Positions 1 through 12,300 of a DNA stretch of 64,000 nt are shown one piece after another. The notes beneath the pieces are model-generated. The model was not told the DNA's origin. It did not search any database and worked only from the letters and a program-made list of their open reading frames with translations. Origin of the DNA: Eremophila alpestris peregrina (taxonomy: Eukaryota > Chordata > Aves > Passeriformes > Alaudidae); assembly GCA_009792885.1 (NCBI GenBank), contig WMCF01000018.1, positions 10,707,321 through 10,771,320 on the forward strand, in the 5' to 3' direction. Both the position numbers and the translations under genes were made by a program. Position 1 is the first letter of the stretch. Every line of letters starts with the position of its first letter.

Positions 1-479
1 TATGTTATGCTGATCAGTTCTAGGAAAAAAATACCAAACCTGCCTCTGAATAATTCAAAGACATTTTCTTTTGACAACATCTAAAAGAACAGTGGCATGT
101 TTATAACATAATTTAGGAATAACAGCTCCTAAAACAACAAGTTATCAGCTCTTGCATTTCTTGGGCTATCAATTTTCCCCTGTCTGTGCTAACAGGTGTA
201 CAGGTATAAAATGGCAGGTCTTTATTACAAACTGGAATCCAAATATTTTAAGTGTGCTACAAGTACCTGGCACAGCTAGAAGGAATCAAATTATGCTCTC
301 ATTTACCCTGATGTAAATCTGGAACAATTCCATTTATCCCACAGTAATTAGTGTCACATACTGTTCACCAGTTTGCAGCAATTACAGGCAGATGCATTTT
401 TAAGAAAATACGTTGCATTCATGTCAGAGTTTATATGTAATAAAAAAAGAGATGGTTAAGAACAGAATAAGACCATTAC
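1..479 (-). other. Intron 15 (partial), downstream of exon 15
   Basis: Intronic sequence after the exon 15 donor. Nothing recognised; the rest of the DII S4-S6 exon is outside the window. Confidence 0.7.
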
Positions 480-653
480 CAGTCGAAAGGAGCGTAAAAC
501 AGACAGGTTTCCCATGCTGGACAAACCCAGTTCCATCAGGCTTAGAATAACAATTATACTGTCAAAAATATTCCAGCCCTGTTGGAAATAGTAGTAGGGG
601 TCAAGGGCAATTACTTTGAAGATCATTTCTGCTGTAAAAATCCCAGTGAAGAC
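480..653 (-). CDS. SCN5A: Exon 15: DII S2, S3 and beginning of S4
   Basis: A 174-bp exon, phase 0 at both ends, acceptor tttctgcag|GTC, donor CGACTG|GTAATG. It encodes VFTGIFTAEMIFKVIALDPY (rest of S2 with the conserved acidic residue), YYFQQGWNIFDSIIVILSL (S2-S3 loop and S3, with the conserved Asp) and MELGLSSMGNLSVLRSFRL, the short S3-S4 loop and the first arginines of the DII voltage sensor. FQQGWNIFDSIIVILSLMEL is the Nav1.5 version of this segment as I recall it, differing from the neuronal FQEGWNIFD type. The donor GTAATG is weaker than the other donors. The next exon lies before position 1. Confidence 0.97.
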
Positions 654-1310
654 CTGCAGAAAGAAAATATGAAGTCAAACTAACCTTTTAAGCACAACTC
701 CTTGCTTGTGGAGTTTCCACTCACACAGGTGAACCCAGCAGAAAGCCAGACACATTCTACAAACAAATACTTGTGGGTTTTTTTTTTTTGGCTGACTCTT
801 TATCACTATTACAATTTTATCTAGTCTTTTCTGATACTGCTGTAAATCTGTAATGACATCTGACTTCAGGATCTGGATTGGAACATACATTTCCAACTCC
901 TTCCATCATCTGAATAATCACAGTGGTTAAAAAAAATAAAAAGAGAAAAAAGGTATAAAGGTGACTTTCATAAAGGTTAAATCTATTCATTTCAGTGGAG
1001 AAAGCCAAGTGAATGGAGAGTGAGTGTTAAAGGGCTGTTTGGGTTGCAGTGGATCTGGTGTATTATCCCTTTTCATTTTGTTCTTATTATCAATAGAAGG
1101 GCATTGCACCCCTCCAGTTATTCTGGGGTTATTGCTGGCAGCAAAGACGATTAGAAACTCTAATTTGAGTCTTGGTTGATTTTTTAAAATTTATTTTTAC
1201 TAATAGTCACAGCAATTTTCTTCTCATTGCATCTTGGGAACACATTGGTTATTTATGAGCCAGTTCAAATGTCATATGGTGGAGCTTCTAATTGGAACAT
1301 TTTTCTTTAA

Positions 1311-1315
<5 letters not shown>

Positions 1316-1355
<40 letters not shown>
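1316..1355. repeat. (TA)n microsatellite
   Basis: About 19 perfect AT units in intron 14. Confidence 0.95.
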
Positions 1356-1356
<1 letters not shown>

Positions 1357-2607
1357 CCTATGAGGCAGAGGGAGCAGGGAAAGGAAGGCTGCTGACAGCA
1401 AATTCACTGGTAATAGGTTCCTGTAAAGCAGCCCAGAGAATCACATTTTGTCCTTTTGCTTACCCTGCTTAAGTAATGTTTTAAATGCATAGAGCCATGC
1501 TACAATGAACTTAAAATGACAAAATGTGGGCACCAAGTTTATCATATACTGCTTTATTTTCATTTCACATCCTAGTGCAAGATGCCCAGAGCTTTGTGTT
1601 TCAGGAAAATTCTGGAATTTCTGAAATAGAAATAGATACATTTGCAGAAATGGATAATATCTGTAAAATTAAAATACATGGTTTTCTATGAAGCAATCAG
1701 CATTAATGCACTTTCTTAGTCAAAATAGAGGGGGAAATCCAGAGGTCATGTGTCACTAATATATAGTCAAGGAGAAATGTCTTCCTTCCAAGAAGTTGAA
1801 TATTTGCAACATTAGCCCAGCAAAACTGATCAACTCTGAGCAAACAGAGATGAGACACCCACTAAGATGTGAAAGGGAAAGGGTAAAATCATACAATTAT
1901 GATATTAAAGAATAAAAATAAATTATCATAGCCTGAATTTGAGGAGTGTTTGGCTTTGCTCTGTAATGCTTCAGGAATTAATTATTCCAAGTGGCCGCTT
2001 TACACAATTCCTTATGGAAAATACCTTCTGCTTCCCCTCAGGAAAATGATATCTTGGATTGCAGCAATTGGGATGGAGCAGCTTTCCATCACCACCTCAT
2101 ACCAAGAACACAACAAACAACCTGTCTCATATTTCTAATTAGCAAAGAACTTCTGAGTCACAGGGCTTAGAGATACCAAAATTTCCCACCACAATGCTCA
2201 AATTTTTCCTGGGACAGAGAACAAGACAAAACTGGATGTCTGTGAAATTGTACCCAGGGGACTGCCTTAAAAAAAAAAACCTACCAGACCACACTGCACA
2301 CATTATGCAACCCTCTTGCTGAGAAAATGACTCAGGAGGATCACTTTCTTTGACTGAATCATTTTAATCAATAGCCTTTTGAGAAGGAAATGTCACAGCA
2401 AGACAGCAAAATGTCTGAGCCTTCCTGAAGGTGTCAGGAGTTGAGTGTGTGTGTGTGAGAACCAGCCACAAATCTCCCAGTGCACCTGGCCCACTGCACC
2501 TGAGCAAGGGGCTGGGTGTTTCATGTGATGAAGGTTGGGAAGAAAACAAGTAGCTTAACATCCCACTGCTGCTAAATATGACACTGCTGATGTGGAGCAC
2601 TTTGTCT

Positions 2608-2627
2608 TAAAAAAAAAAAAAAAAAAA
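2608..2627. repeat. Poly-A run
   Basis: About 20 consecutive A on the plus strand in intron 14; no attached retroelement body recognised. Confidence 0.85.
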
Positions 2628-5503
2628 ACAAAACCCTTTTACTTGTCATTTCAGCCATTTAGGCTTTAATGCTGCATAATGGTACCTCAGCTTCTAAAGG
2701 AAAACAGAAATTGAGGGAGTCCTGCTCTCTCCACTCATTTTTTAAGTGGTGGCACTGTGTGTGCAGATGAACTCTGCACACGTGCTTGGCTGGCCCTCTG
2801 ATCACATCTGAAAATGTTCATTCCTGTAAGGGATGATCTAAAGGGGCCTGAAAGGAGCAGGTGCTGAATGAAGTAGATGGGCAATCACAGCAGGAGAGCC
2901 CCAATGACTGGCAGATCCAGAGAAAGAAAATCCATATTCCATTTTCATTCTTCCCTTTCTCTCAGAAACATTTGTTCTGAGTGAAAAATAAAAAAAAGAA
3001 AAAAGCCAAAGACCTGCCCTCTTTAATATTTCCCCTGTTTAATGCTGGCATAATCACTCAGAGAGGGTTAGATGTAATGGGAAGACAGCCAGCCAGCCAG
3101 TGTGGGGGCAGAGGGAGGGCTGGCAGTCTGCAGCTGAGGGGATGCAGCCACCTGGCAGCCTGCCCTGGAGCTGGGACTCCCTTCCCTTTCACAGGGAATT
3201 GCAAAAAATGTCAATTTTCATTACAAATGACTTTGCAAAACCTTCCACAAAATGGAGCTACCTTTCTCTGACCTGCTCTGCTCACAATTTATCCAGTTAT
3301 GTGGGAGTTTAGTAAAGCTGGTGAGGGTGAGCTGGGATAGTCTGGGCTCTCACAGACCCAAGCTGGGATCTCAGGTGAAGGGGAGCCCCCAGCCATCAGC
3401 CTGCAACAAAAAATACAGGCAGCCTGTCCTGCTTACTTTACACTTCAGCACAAAGAAGAGAAATAGCTCTAGGCAGTGCTAAGAAACTCACAGTGAGATT
3501 TTTCTTCTCTTATTTTTGGTAAAATTTTGCAAAATTTCCTTTGTAAAATTTCCCTCTCCGCAAAAAAAAATTTCTCTGTCTGCAAAATTCCTGTCTCTAC
3601 TGATTGCCTAATTTCCTGATGGCACCTGGCACAGCCCTGCTCAGCCCTGGCAGGTCTGCAGGAGCTGTGTTGGCAGGAGGGATGCCAAGGGCTAAAGTTT
3701 CACTGCCTGCGGTCTGCAAAGGGGGAAGCTGATCTGCCAAAAGCAGAGTGAGAAGCAGACACCTTGACTATCCCAAGTGCCAGAGAGGGAAGTGGCAGCT
3801 TTGCCACCTGCTTTGATGGATGCAGAGGAATTTTTTCAAGTCATCTTAGAAGGCCACAAATTGTTGAGCAACAAGAAGGAATGCTGGCTGCAAAGTGAGG
3901 CTGGATACAGTCCTGTGAGATGATTTCCAAGCTATCCTTATCTACTGCTTTCTGCAGAGGGCAAGAGCACAGGTTTGGAGCAAGACACAAACAGATTTTT
4001 TGCTTAGCACTACAACAGGGGGAGATTTGCCAAGACACATCAACTGAAAATCTGAAGACAGGTCCCACAACCCAGGGGAACAACCTCAACCTGCCCATGG
4101 AAGCCCAGAGCGAGAAATAACAAGGACCAGGGTAAAGAAAAAAATCTCTATGTGTTATATCCCATATTCTAGGACTGATACAAAATGCCTGGTAATTGCT
4201 GCTACCCACCCAAACCTGCCAGTGTGGGAGGCTTCTCACTAAAGGCATTTCTCACCTCTGCAGTGTCTCTGTGTGCACCCACTGTGCTCAATGGCTACTA
4301 AAGTCACAGCCCTGCAGGCCACTGCTCACCTCACCCAAAAGTAAATGTCTCTACAACATCACACTAATGGGGCTGGAAACTGTCCATTACTTTCCACTGA
4401 CTTTAAAAAGAGACAAAGACAAGTGGCACAGACAATCTCCTATGCTGTAAATACCTAAAGTTAGGTGACATGAATCCAGCTTTGAGATACTGCAGCCTTT
4501 GTTTTAACAGAAATAAAGGGCTTTTTTAGTCTCTGCTGTGAGCTCCTCAAATGCAAACAGCAGCATCCACCTTCCAGATTCTCCAGATCACTTATGTTCC
4601 TATAAGATATCTCTGCTGCCACCACTATATTTTAGGGGCAATCCCACCATGCCAAAGCTAGATGGCCTGTGCCTTTTCTAATTCAGACTCTTCTACAATT
4701 AAAAGGATTCTAAACATTAAGTTTTAAAGCAGTAACACATGGCAACTTTCAAACATAACTCAGAGAAAGATGATTAAAGAAAAAGATTCGATTTTGTGGT
4801 AATTACAGAATTTTAGCAGCCCCCTGGGTCACAAATTATACCATATTGCCCTTGGAAAGGCTTTTCTGCTGTCCCTGCAGCTTGACTGTAGACTGTCCCT
4901 CTGCTTTTCTTTGGAGGAATGTGGTCTCTGCTTGCTTTGCATCTCTACACCCATCTGCTCTGGCTTGCACATTAAATTTCCCTTCAGATCATCAGCTGTG
5001 CTTTGCTCCATGTCCCCTCTGCCCCAGGACCCAGAACATGTAGAAATTGCACTTCAGGCACCTTCCAGCATAGATATCAACCCAGGATCAAACACAGCTC
5101 CATTTCCCTCCAAGATCTTGCCTTGCTTTTTTTTTCCTGTAGGTTTTTTTTTAACATAAAAGTCACTATTAGTCACCAAGAGCTGCTGCCTTATGGGTGC
5201 TCTACCAGAAATCTCAAATAAAGCTCATTAACCTTTCTCTTATCTCGTTTCCTTAAACAGATATCTATCAGGAACAGCCCAAAACCATGGCTTTAATGGT
5301 TACTAATAACATCAGGGTATGTTAGCTCAGTAAAAATAGACACTTGTTCTTCATTCAGAAAGAGGTGGCTGCGTGGCCTTGCTTGACAAAGGCAAAGCAA
5401 TGCTGGCAGTTTATCAAAATTGGACATTCCCAAGCCACGGCCAAAACGTTAAAAAGCAGGAAATTCACCCCTCAGGGGGCACTTCAAGGCCACACTGACT
5501 TAC

Positions 5504-5742
5504 CAAATTGCCTATGTACAGCATGTGGTCAAACTCCTTGGTCATCTTGTAGTGCTCCAGGGCCATGAAGAGCGTGTTCAGCACAATGCAGAGGGTGATG
5601 GTGAGGTCAGTGAACGGGTCCATTACCACAAACTTGACAAATTTCTTGATTAAAAGCCAAAGTGGGCAGCAATCCCAAATGAGGAATTTAACAGCAAAGT
5701 GGTTCCAGCAGGGAGGACATTTCTGGTGCGATTCCTCAAGCT
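5504..5742 (-). CDS. SCN5A: Exon 14: start of domain II, S1 and S1-S2 loop
   Basis: A 239-bp exon, acceptor gtggcttag|AG, donor AATTTG|GTAAGT. With the last base of exon 13 it begins EELEESHQKCPPCWNHFAVK, the conserved entry into domain II. Next come FLIWDCCPLWLLIKKF and VVMDPFTDLTITLCIVLNTL, which is DII S1, then FMALEHYKMTKEFDHML and the start of S2 (YIGNL). The CPPCW and DPFxDLxIT motifs are shared by all Nav channels. MTxEF and the neighbouring residues are nearest Nav1.5 (human YNMTSEFEEML). Length is as expected for the family. Confidence 0.97.
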
Positions 5743-6706
5743 CTAAGCCACAAGCAGCAAAGGCACAGTCAATTCACACTGAGTTATATGACAAGAGAAC
5801 ACTTCAAATTGCTCACAGCACAGAGGAAGGCCCACAAATTACCCCAAACTGTTTTTCAGAGGTAAAAATATTGCTGTCCTAACAGGCTGGCAAATGACAT
5901 ACTTTGGGGTTTTAGCCAGTTGACCTGCACTTAGCAGACCTGTTCTGAAAAGTAAAAACCTTTTAAAAGTGTCACAGGCAAAAAGTGAGAATCACACTAA
6001 ATATGTGAAGTCTAGTATTATATACAGGCTTGGATTCTTACTCTATTTTCTGTTTTGCCAGGTTCTAATGGATAAGAATACACGATCTTCACTGAACTTA
6101 GATTGGAATATATTTTTTAATTCCCTGCTCACATTTTCAAAATATCTTAAGTAATACCTTTTAAAGCAGGTAAGAGATGAAAGACCTTAAATCCAATACT
6201 TAAAGCTGATTTAAGTACTTGAGAACCAGAGCATCACTGGTTGTTAACAGAGTTTCTTTCCTTGATTTGCAGTCCAAAAAAGCATTAAATATCTGATTTT
6301 TTATGAAAGGCCCACAGACAAAATCCGGGAGCACATAATCCACTTTTAAAATGCTACTAAAACCCAAATGTGCTTTTTAAAGATGCTCTTAAAATATTGC
6401 CTGTAATACCACTTTTACACCCTCATTTTACCTTTGCACAAAAGAACTGAAATAGCTTCATAAGTATAATTTGTGTTAAATGGTGAAAAAGAGAAAAGCC
6501 AAAAAAGACAGTTAATGGCTAAATGACAATGATCAGCAGAATTGCTTAATGCCTTCCTCTTCTGATTCCTTTATGGGCATGGAATGCTGTTTTATGGTTT
6601 TAGTCTATATAATTAGAAGCTGCACTGATAACAGGAAAACTTCAGCCAAGGCTGTTATTTCAATCAGTTCATAAACAGCCTCCTCTCCCAAGGCAGGAAG
6701 CATTTG

Positions 6707-6903
6707 GGACAAGGGGAAATGGCCCCAAGCTGTGCCAGGGGAGCTTCAGATTGGAGACTGGGAAAAAATTTCTTCACTGAAAGAGTGATTAAGCACATAT
6801 GGAGTCACCACCCCTGGAAGCGTTCAAAAGCTGAGTGGACATGGCACTTTGCAATCTGGGGGTATTCAGGCACAAGTTGGACTTGCTGATCTTGGAGAAT
6901 TTT
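6707..6903 (+). mobile_element. CR1 LINE 3' UTR fragment
   Basis: Plus strand contains ggggaaatggccccaagctg, aaatttcttcactgaaagag, ggagtcaccacccctggaag and a decayed gttggacttgctgatcttgg, matching the CR1 3' untranslated region. The terminal repeats are not clear. Antisense to the gene. Confidence 0.9.
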
Positions 6904-7923
6904 ACCTCAGATTTACCTCTGATTCTTTATCCACTTTTCTTCAAAGGACAACAGAACTGTGGTATCAGGTGTCTGCCATCAGGCTTTGAAAATACCATGT
7001 GGTGTCCTACCTGCACAGGTTTTGCACACACATCTACCTTGCCAAATTGCTACCAAGATATTACTCTTTCCATCCTCCAAAGTGAGGGTTTACAGGTAAA
7101 CCCTAAAATTATTTGAGAACCATGTAATCTTTTTTTTTTTTTTTTTTAAGCAATAAAGGGTTTAGGACAGTCAATTCCTTAAGGATCTAATTTTCCGTGT
7201 AAATCTAGAACACAAAGATCTACATCCTTATTCTTCACAACATAAGCCCCTTTTAGTCCAGGTTGCTGCTAAAAGGCTTGGTTTCACCCTTTTAGCCTCT
7301 GCCTCATGTTATTCCTCTGTTCTTTTGCCAGTTTTGTGCTACTGGACCTTCTGGATGAGCTTGTTCTGCTTGTTGATCCAGCTGAAAACCAATCATACAA
7401 AGTGCAGGAACACAGCAAGGGAAGGAGAAGGGTGTGACTGTCCTCTTTTGGAAATGATGTGGCATTAAAATTGTTTAAATTAATTAAAAATCAACATCCA
7501 GTAAATATGATCTTTGGAAAACACAAGATATCTATTTTTTTTTTAATATCTGCAAAGAAAAAGTAAAATTAGCCTTTTTTTTTTTCTGCTACTGTTAAAT
7601 GATCAGAAAAATACATTGTGTTGGAGATGTTTTCTCTTATTTTTTAAACTTAAAAAATAAATAGATCCTTTCTTGTCTGCAAGGCTTTGTAATGTCTGGA
7701 AAAAACAGACAGTTGTTGACTACCCAAGAGCTAAGAGCAGAAACCAAATAGATAAAGTGGTCTGGCTGTTTCAGAGTTTGGCACAAATCTTACAGCCATG
7801 AATATGGTTAAATCCTGTGATATATTTTATTCTGATCTGACATTCTTTGTTAATAAGTATTCAATTTTGGTGGCTAATCAAAATCTGGGAGTTAGGAAAC
7901 TTTAGTAAGGATTTCTTCTATAT

Positions 7924-8060
7924 AGAATCATAGAATTCTATATAGAATAGGTTGGAAAAGACCTCTAAGATCACTGATTCCAGCTGTTACCCCTTGACTG
8001 CCAAGTCCACCACTAAACCACATTCCTGAGTGCCATGTCCTCTGAGCTATCCTAGCCTCT
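7924..8060 (-). mobile_element. CR1 LINE 3' end
   Basis: Plus strand agaatcatagaattctatat, then ggttggaaaagacctctaag and ccaagtccaccactaaacca, the complement of the CR1 tail region. The terminal repeat has been expanded or modified by a tata-containing insertion. Same sense as the gene. Confidence 0.88.
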
Positions 8061-9251
8061 ATTTCTGGATGGTCTCTATTTCTGTGGTATAAAGGAACAG
8101 AAAAATACCATTAAATAAAAAAAGAAGTCCAGAAGTCCAGGCCTTTTAGGCATTCTTAACACATTACAAGAAAGCAAATGAGTCACAAAGCAAATTGCTA
8201 AAAACCCCACAGAAAACAAATAAAACCTTTGCAGAGTGCATTAAACACTGGAATACATCAAAGTGATTATTTCCCTATTAAGAACACAGCTCTTTATTTA
8301 TTCCAACACAAATACATCTTCTGGCCACAAAACTGCTGAATATAACCATGGGGAGGGTAAAAAACTGAGGAAGAGGAAGGGCTTTGTGGTTTCACACTGG
8401 GTGATGTCCAGTTCCCTTCTTTAAGGCATCTCTTAGGTGAGTCCCTATCCATCAGTCACACAGAGAATTAGGCTGCAGGAGAATCCACAATTTCCCTTGC
8501 TACTGTGTTCTTGACTGACATTTTTCTGTGTTCTTTGCTGCTACCTCCTCTCCCATCTTTGCAGTGTAGGAGACACAAGAAAGTTCAGGAAGCCCTTCCA
8601 TGCTACAAGTCAAAAGATTGGGAATGTGGAGGCCTTGCTCTGAGCTGTCCTGATAAATTTGCAAAAGGAACATGGCAAAGTTCTTGCCCATGGAAACTCA
8701 GTGGAGGAAAATCCTCCTGCACATTGTGAGAAGAGCAATGGGAAAATTTGTTGAGAAATATTTGCATGGTTAAAGAGGTTCTTTGAGCATCCTCAAATTT
8801 CGTGGTGGGACTCAAACATGCACCACACTGCAATGTCCCTGTTGTGAGAGACTTCCAGACTTTCCACCCCCACAATCTGGATGTTCTGCATGGAGCTGGT
8901 GACTGCATGTGCCAGGCTTTCCATCAGCCCCAGAGAGATGAGATACCAGCACAGTCAGTCACCCAAAACCAGGCTGGTGCTCTGCTACCCTGTACTCCAG
9001 TGTGCAAATCCAACACCATGACAGCACAAAATCTTAAATCTTACAGCTCCAATTCTGATTAGATGCCATTTTCTCTGGATTTTTTACAAGTCCATTGGTA
9101 AGATAAGGATTGTGTTGCCCCTGTTATAGGGGTTGCAATAACTATCCTCAGTGCCTTATTTCAAAAACGATATCAGGGCATTTTGTGTCACGTTTTCCTG
9201 CCTTTTAACACAGACGTGGCTTTGAGTTGGGGAAGTGAGGATGTCTCTTAC

Positions 9252-9384
9252 CTTCCAGGGCACTGGTGATGATGCTGACAGCACTCACTGCCCTCTGCCT
9301 CTGAAAGGGCTCATCTGAGTGGTCCACTGAGGGTCGGTGGGGCATTAGAAGCTGCTTCTTGCTCGCCTCGTCCGAGGGGGAGGT
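9252..9384 (-). CDS. SCN5A: Exon 13: end of the I-II linker
   Basis: A 133-bp exon, acceptor tttaaacag|ACC, donor CTGGAAG|GTAAGA. It reads TSPSDEASKKQLLMPHRPSV, then DHSDEPFQRQRAVSAVSIIT and SALE plus one base of Glu. The last part (EPFxRQRAxSxxSIITxxLEE) is conserved across Nav channels just before domain II. The length of 133 agrees with the family exon as I remember it. Its first codons are the variable end of the linker. Several Ser and Thr and a basic RQR make further phosphorylation possible, but no specific site is claimed. Confidence 0.96.
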
Positions 9385-12300
9385 CTGTTTAAAGGAACAC
9401 ACTGGATCAGCTCAGTAAAACCAAGGCAGACACTGGGTAGAAATTTCAGAACTGCCTCAGCATTAATTTAGTCATCTGAAGAGTCTAAAGCTCCCTGACT
9501 TCTGAGTTAAAGACATGCTGGTGGGGCACAGCTTTTGGAAATGGCACTTTGAGCAGTTCTGGAAAATTTGTTCTGCCCTTCACCTTCATGTAAACTGTGG
9601 GTGAAAATAAAGGAACACTTATAATGCAGAGGAACAGCAGTGCTGCTTTCCCATGCTCTTGTGAAAGAAGGTCTGCTTAATTACATTAATTAATCCATTA
9701 TTTCTGAAATGTGTTAACTATTTAATTATACAGCTAGAAAAGGAAGAGGGCGTGGGTAACAGCTCCATTACAGACCTCTGATATCACACCAAGCAAACTG
9801 ACTCCCCAACACATGTTTTCCCTTGTTCTGAAACACTGCCAAATCTCAGGAACATATTGTCATTGTGGTGATCTTTGGTGTTATGGATTCTGAAGCTCCA
9901 TAATTAGGGGAGAGACTTAGCTTCTTTTTCTCAGGGAAAAATAAAAAAACCTAACCCTTGTTCTCATGTTTCTCAAGAAAAAGCGTGAAAAGAAAATCCC
10001 AAAGGAATCAAATACCAGAAAAACAGAACTCCCAAACTGTCTTTGTTTAATGTCTCATTTTAAATTAGTTTTATGCTTTTTGTAGCTTTGGGCTTCTGAA
10101 GTCAGACAGAAATACAGTATAGCTGAAGACACACACTGCATTAAACACTTTATATTGTCAGCTCACAGCAGCAAGATGTTAAGGCTTTTATTATTACAAG
10201 CTCCCACTTCATATAGAGAACAAATCCTTCTTTGTTTGCTTCTCCAGATCCCACACAGGTGGAAAGAAAAGTAGTTGAGGTGCAAAAATCTGGGAAAGCC
10301 AGGTTCAAGACCATTCTCTGTCACAGACCTCCTGGTTGAGACCCTCAGTTTCACAAAATAAAAGTTTAAGAGCCCCTGCCCTGGTCTTCCAGCATCCAGG
10401 CTGTGGGGTCTGAGACACTGTGTAAAGACAGGTGTAGATAGATGGATCCTGATGGCTCCTGTGTTATAGTTCAAGGAAATGGGAAATGAGAAGAAATCCC
10501 TACAAAGATGAGAAGCTCTGGTTTATTCAGATATCAGAGTAGCTGCTTTAGTTTCTCCATGGACAAATCAGCCATGGGAATTAGATTGAGCCTTCTGGAT
10601 CTTCTCATCACTTTTGGGTCTGAAATGGCCCTGACCAGCACCAGGGTGAAAACTGAGATGTGCCAAAAGCAGCAGCTCCACAGCTCTGCTGTTTGTGCCC
10701 AGGGACCCAGGATCCCTCCTCTTCACCATTTCTCTACAAAAAACGCTCTTCAAGAAAAGCAGTTCCATGAGGAAAGCAAGAAAGAAAAGGTGCTGAAGCC
10801 CTACAAGCTGTCTTTGTGGACTGTGACCTCTTCAGGGCAGGGGACAGCCCCAGCAAAGGGCAAAGGTGTTTGGCCACTGGTTGACAATGAAAATTATAAC
10901 CAGGATGCTGGTCCCAGGTCACTTCAAGTACTGCAGTCAAAAATACCAATCACTGCAAGACCAGAGAAGAGGAAGGACTTTGAAAGCAAGCACTTATAAT
11001 ATTAGCTGGGCCAGAAAGGCAGCAATGCTCCAAAATGGCCTTTCTTTCCTCCCAAAAATATCCTTAAAAAAAACCCAAAAAACCTCAACTGAATCAGCTC
11101 ATTGTCCATGGAGTTACTGACAAAGTGATCTCAAAAGGAAAGTTATAATCAGAAACCCTTCAAAGAGAGCCCTTGTTTTGTGCACAGCAAGAAAACACTC
11201 TCTCCTTGGCTTAGGAGGCAGGGAATACCAGGAATGGTGTTTCAGATGCATTCGTTTGCTTGATTTCCTTCACCTCAAAAAACATCCAATAAAAACCAAT
11301 GAAACAACAAATGTTTTATTCATGAAGAAGGCATCTACAAAATTGCATAATCATTCACAGCAGTTTGGAATACATAAGAAATACATGGTACCAAAAAAGA
11401 AAGAGCTAGACAGGGTGAAGAAAAACAGGAGGGAGACAAATTTTTAGGTAGAATAAAGAAAAAAAAAAAAGAAAAACAAAGAAAAAGAGGAAAAGACCCC
11501 CAAACCACAAGTTTGCCTCTGTAAAATGAACCATAAGAAAACCTCAAATTTCAAATCTCTCTGGATTATTTCAGTCTTTTTAAGCTCTAATATCTTCCCA
11601 TTCTATCTGACCTAAAGCATAGTATGTACCAGGAACATGTCATCAGGCAATCTCCTTCCCAAGAGTCCTTTATCTGAAAGCCACCTTTTACCCACAAGTA
11701 CAAAGAGGTAGAAAGCCAAAGGAAAAACTTTCAGAAGTTCATTCTTCCTATTTTTTTTTAATTTATTGAATCACACCAAGCCCCTGTTCCCTGCCAGCCC
11801 TCTGGCACCAGGCACACAGCAGAGGTTCATCCCTAGAGCCAGGACACAGTTTGTGGCAGGCAATGCCACTGGGCAAAGATTTGCCACCAGAGCAGTAAAT
11901 CCATCCTGGAGTCACTTTGTCACTCACTAGGAAGAATTTTTCCAGGAAAGAAAGTTTCCATCCAGGTGAATTGCTGAAAATTATTAAAGCTGCTTAAGGA
12001 AGTCAATAAGATTTTGCCCTATGTAAAGAATAGATATGTGTGGGTTTGGGTTTATATTATTATTATTTATTTTAGAGTAGATGTAGCTGATAGTCACACA
12101 AGGAACTGGCAGCTTTTGCACTGTGAGACAGAAACAGTTCCAGGAACTGGACAAGCAGGCAGCATAAATGCTATTATCATCTCTGAGAGAACACACACAG
12201 GCACAGTTGCTCATTGTACATATATTTCTATAGAAATTAGGCATAAAATAACAGCAGCCTCCACAGTTATGCAAGGAGTCTCCCTAGGATCCAGATGAGA

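Larger units (their letters stand above)
654..5503 (-). other. Intron 14 (about 4.9 kb)
   Basis: Contains a (TA)n microsatellite at 1316-1355, A runs at about 2608-2627 and near 2268, and otherwise unremarkable sequence. No transposon or exon recognised. Confidence 0.65.
5743..9251 (-). other. Intron 13 (about 3.5 kb)
   Basis: Holds two CR1 fragments in opposite orientations (6707-6903 plus, 7924-8060 minus) and short T or A runs. No exon-like sequence besides these. Confidence 0.65.

Noticed and set aside
2608..2627. Poly-A run as the tail of a processed pseudogene or SINE
   Set aside because: No transcript-like or tRNA-like body precedes it and no target-site duplication is evident.
10508..10999. 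Open frame of 163 codons on the plus strand in intron 12
   Set aside because: No recognisable domain, biased composition or splice context; it overlaps other-frame open stretches and is antisense to the gene. Most likely chance or old repeat. A protein search with no hit would confirm.
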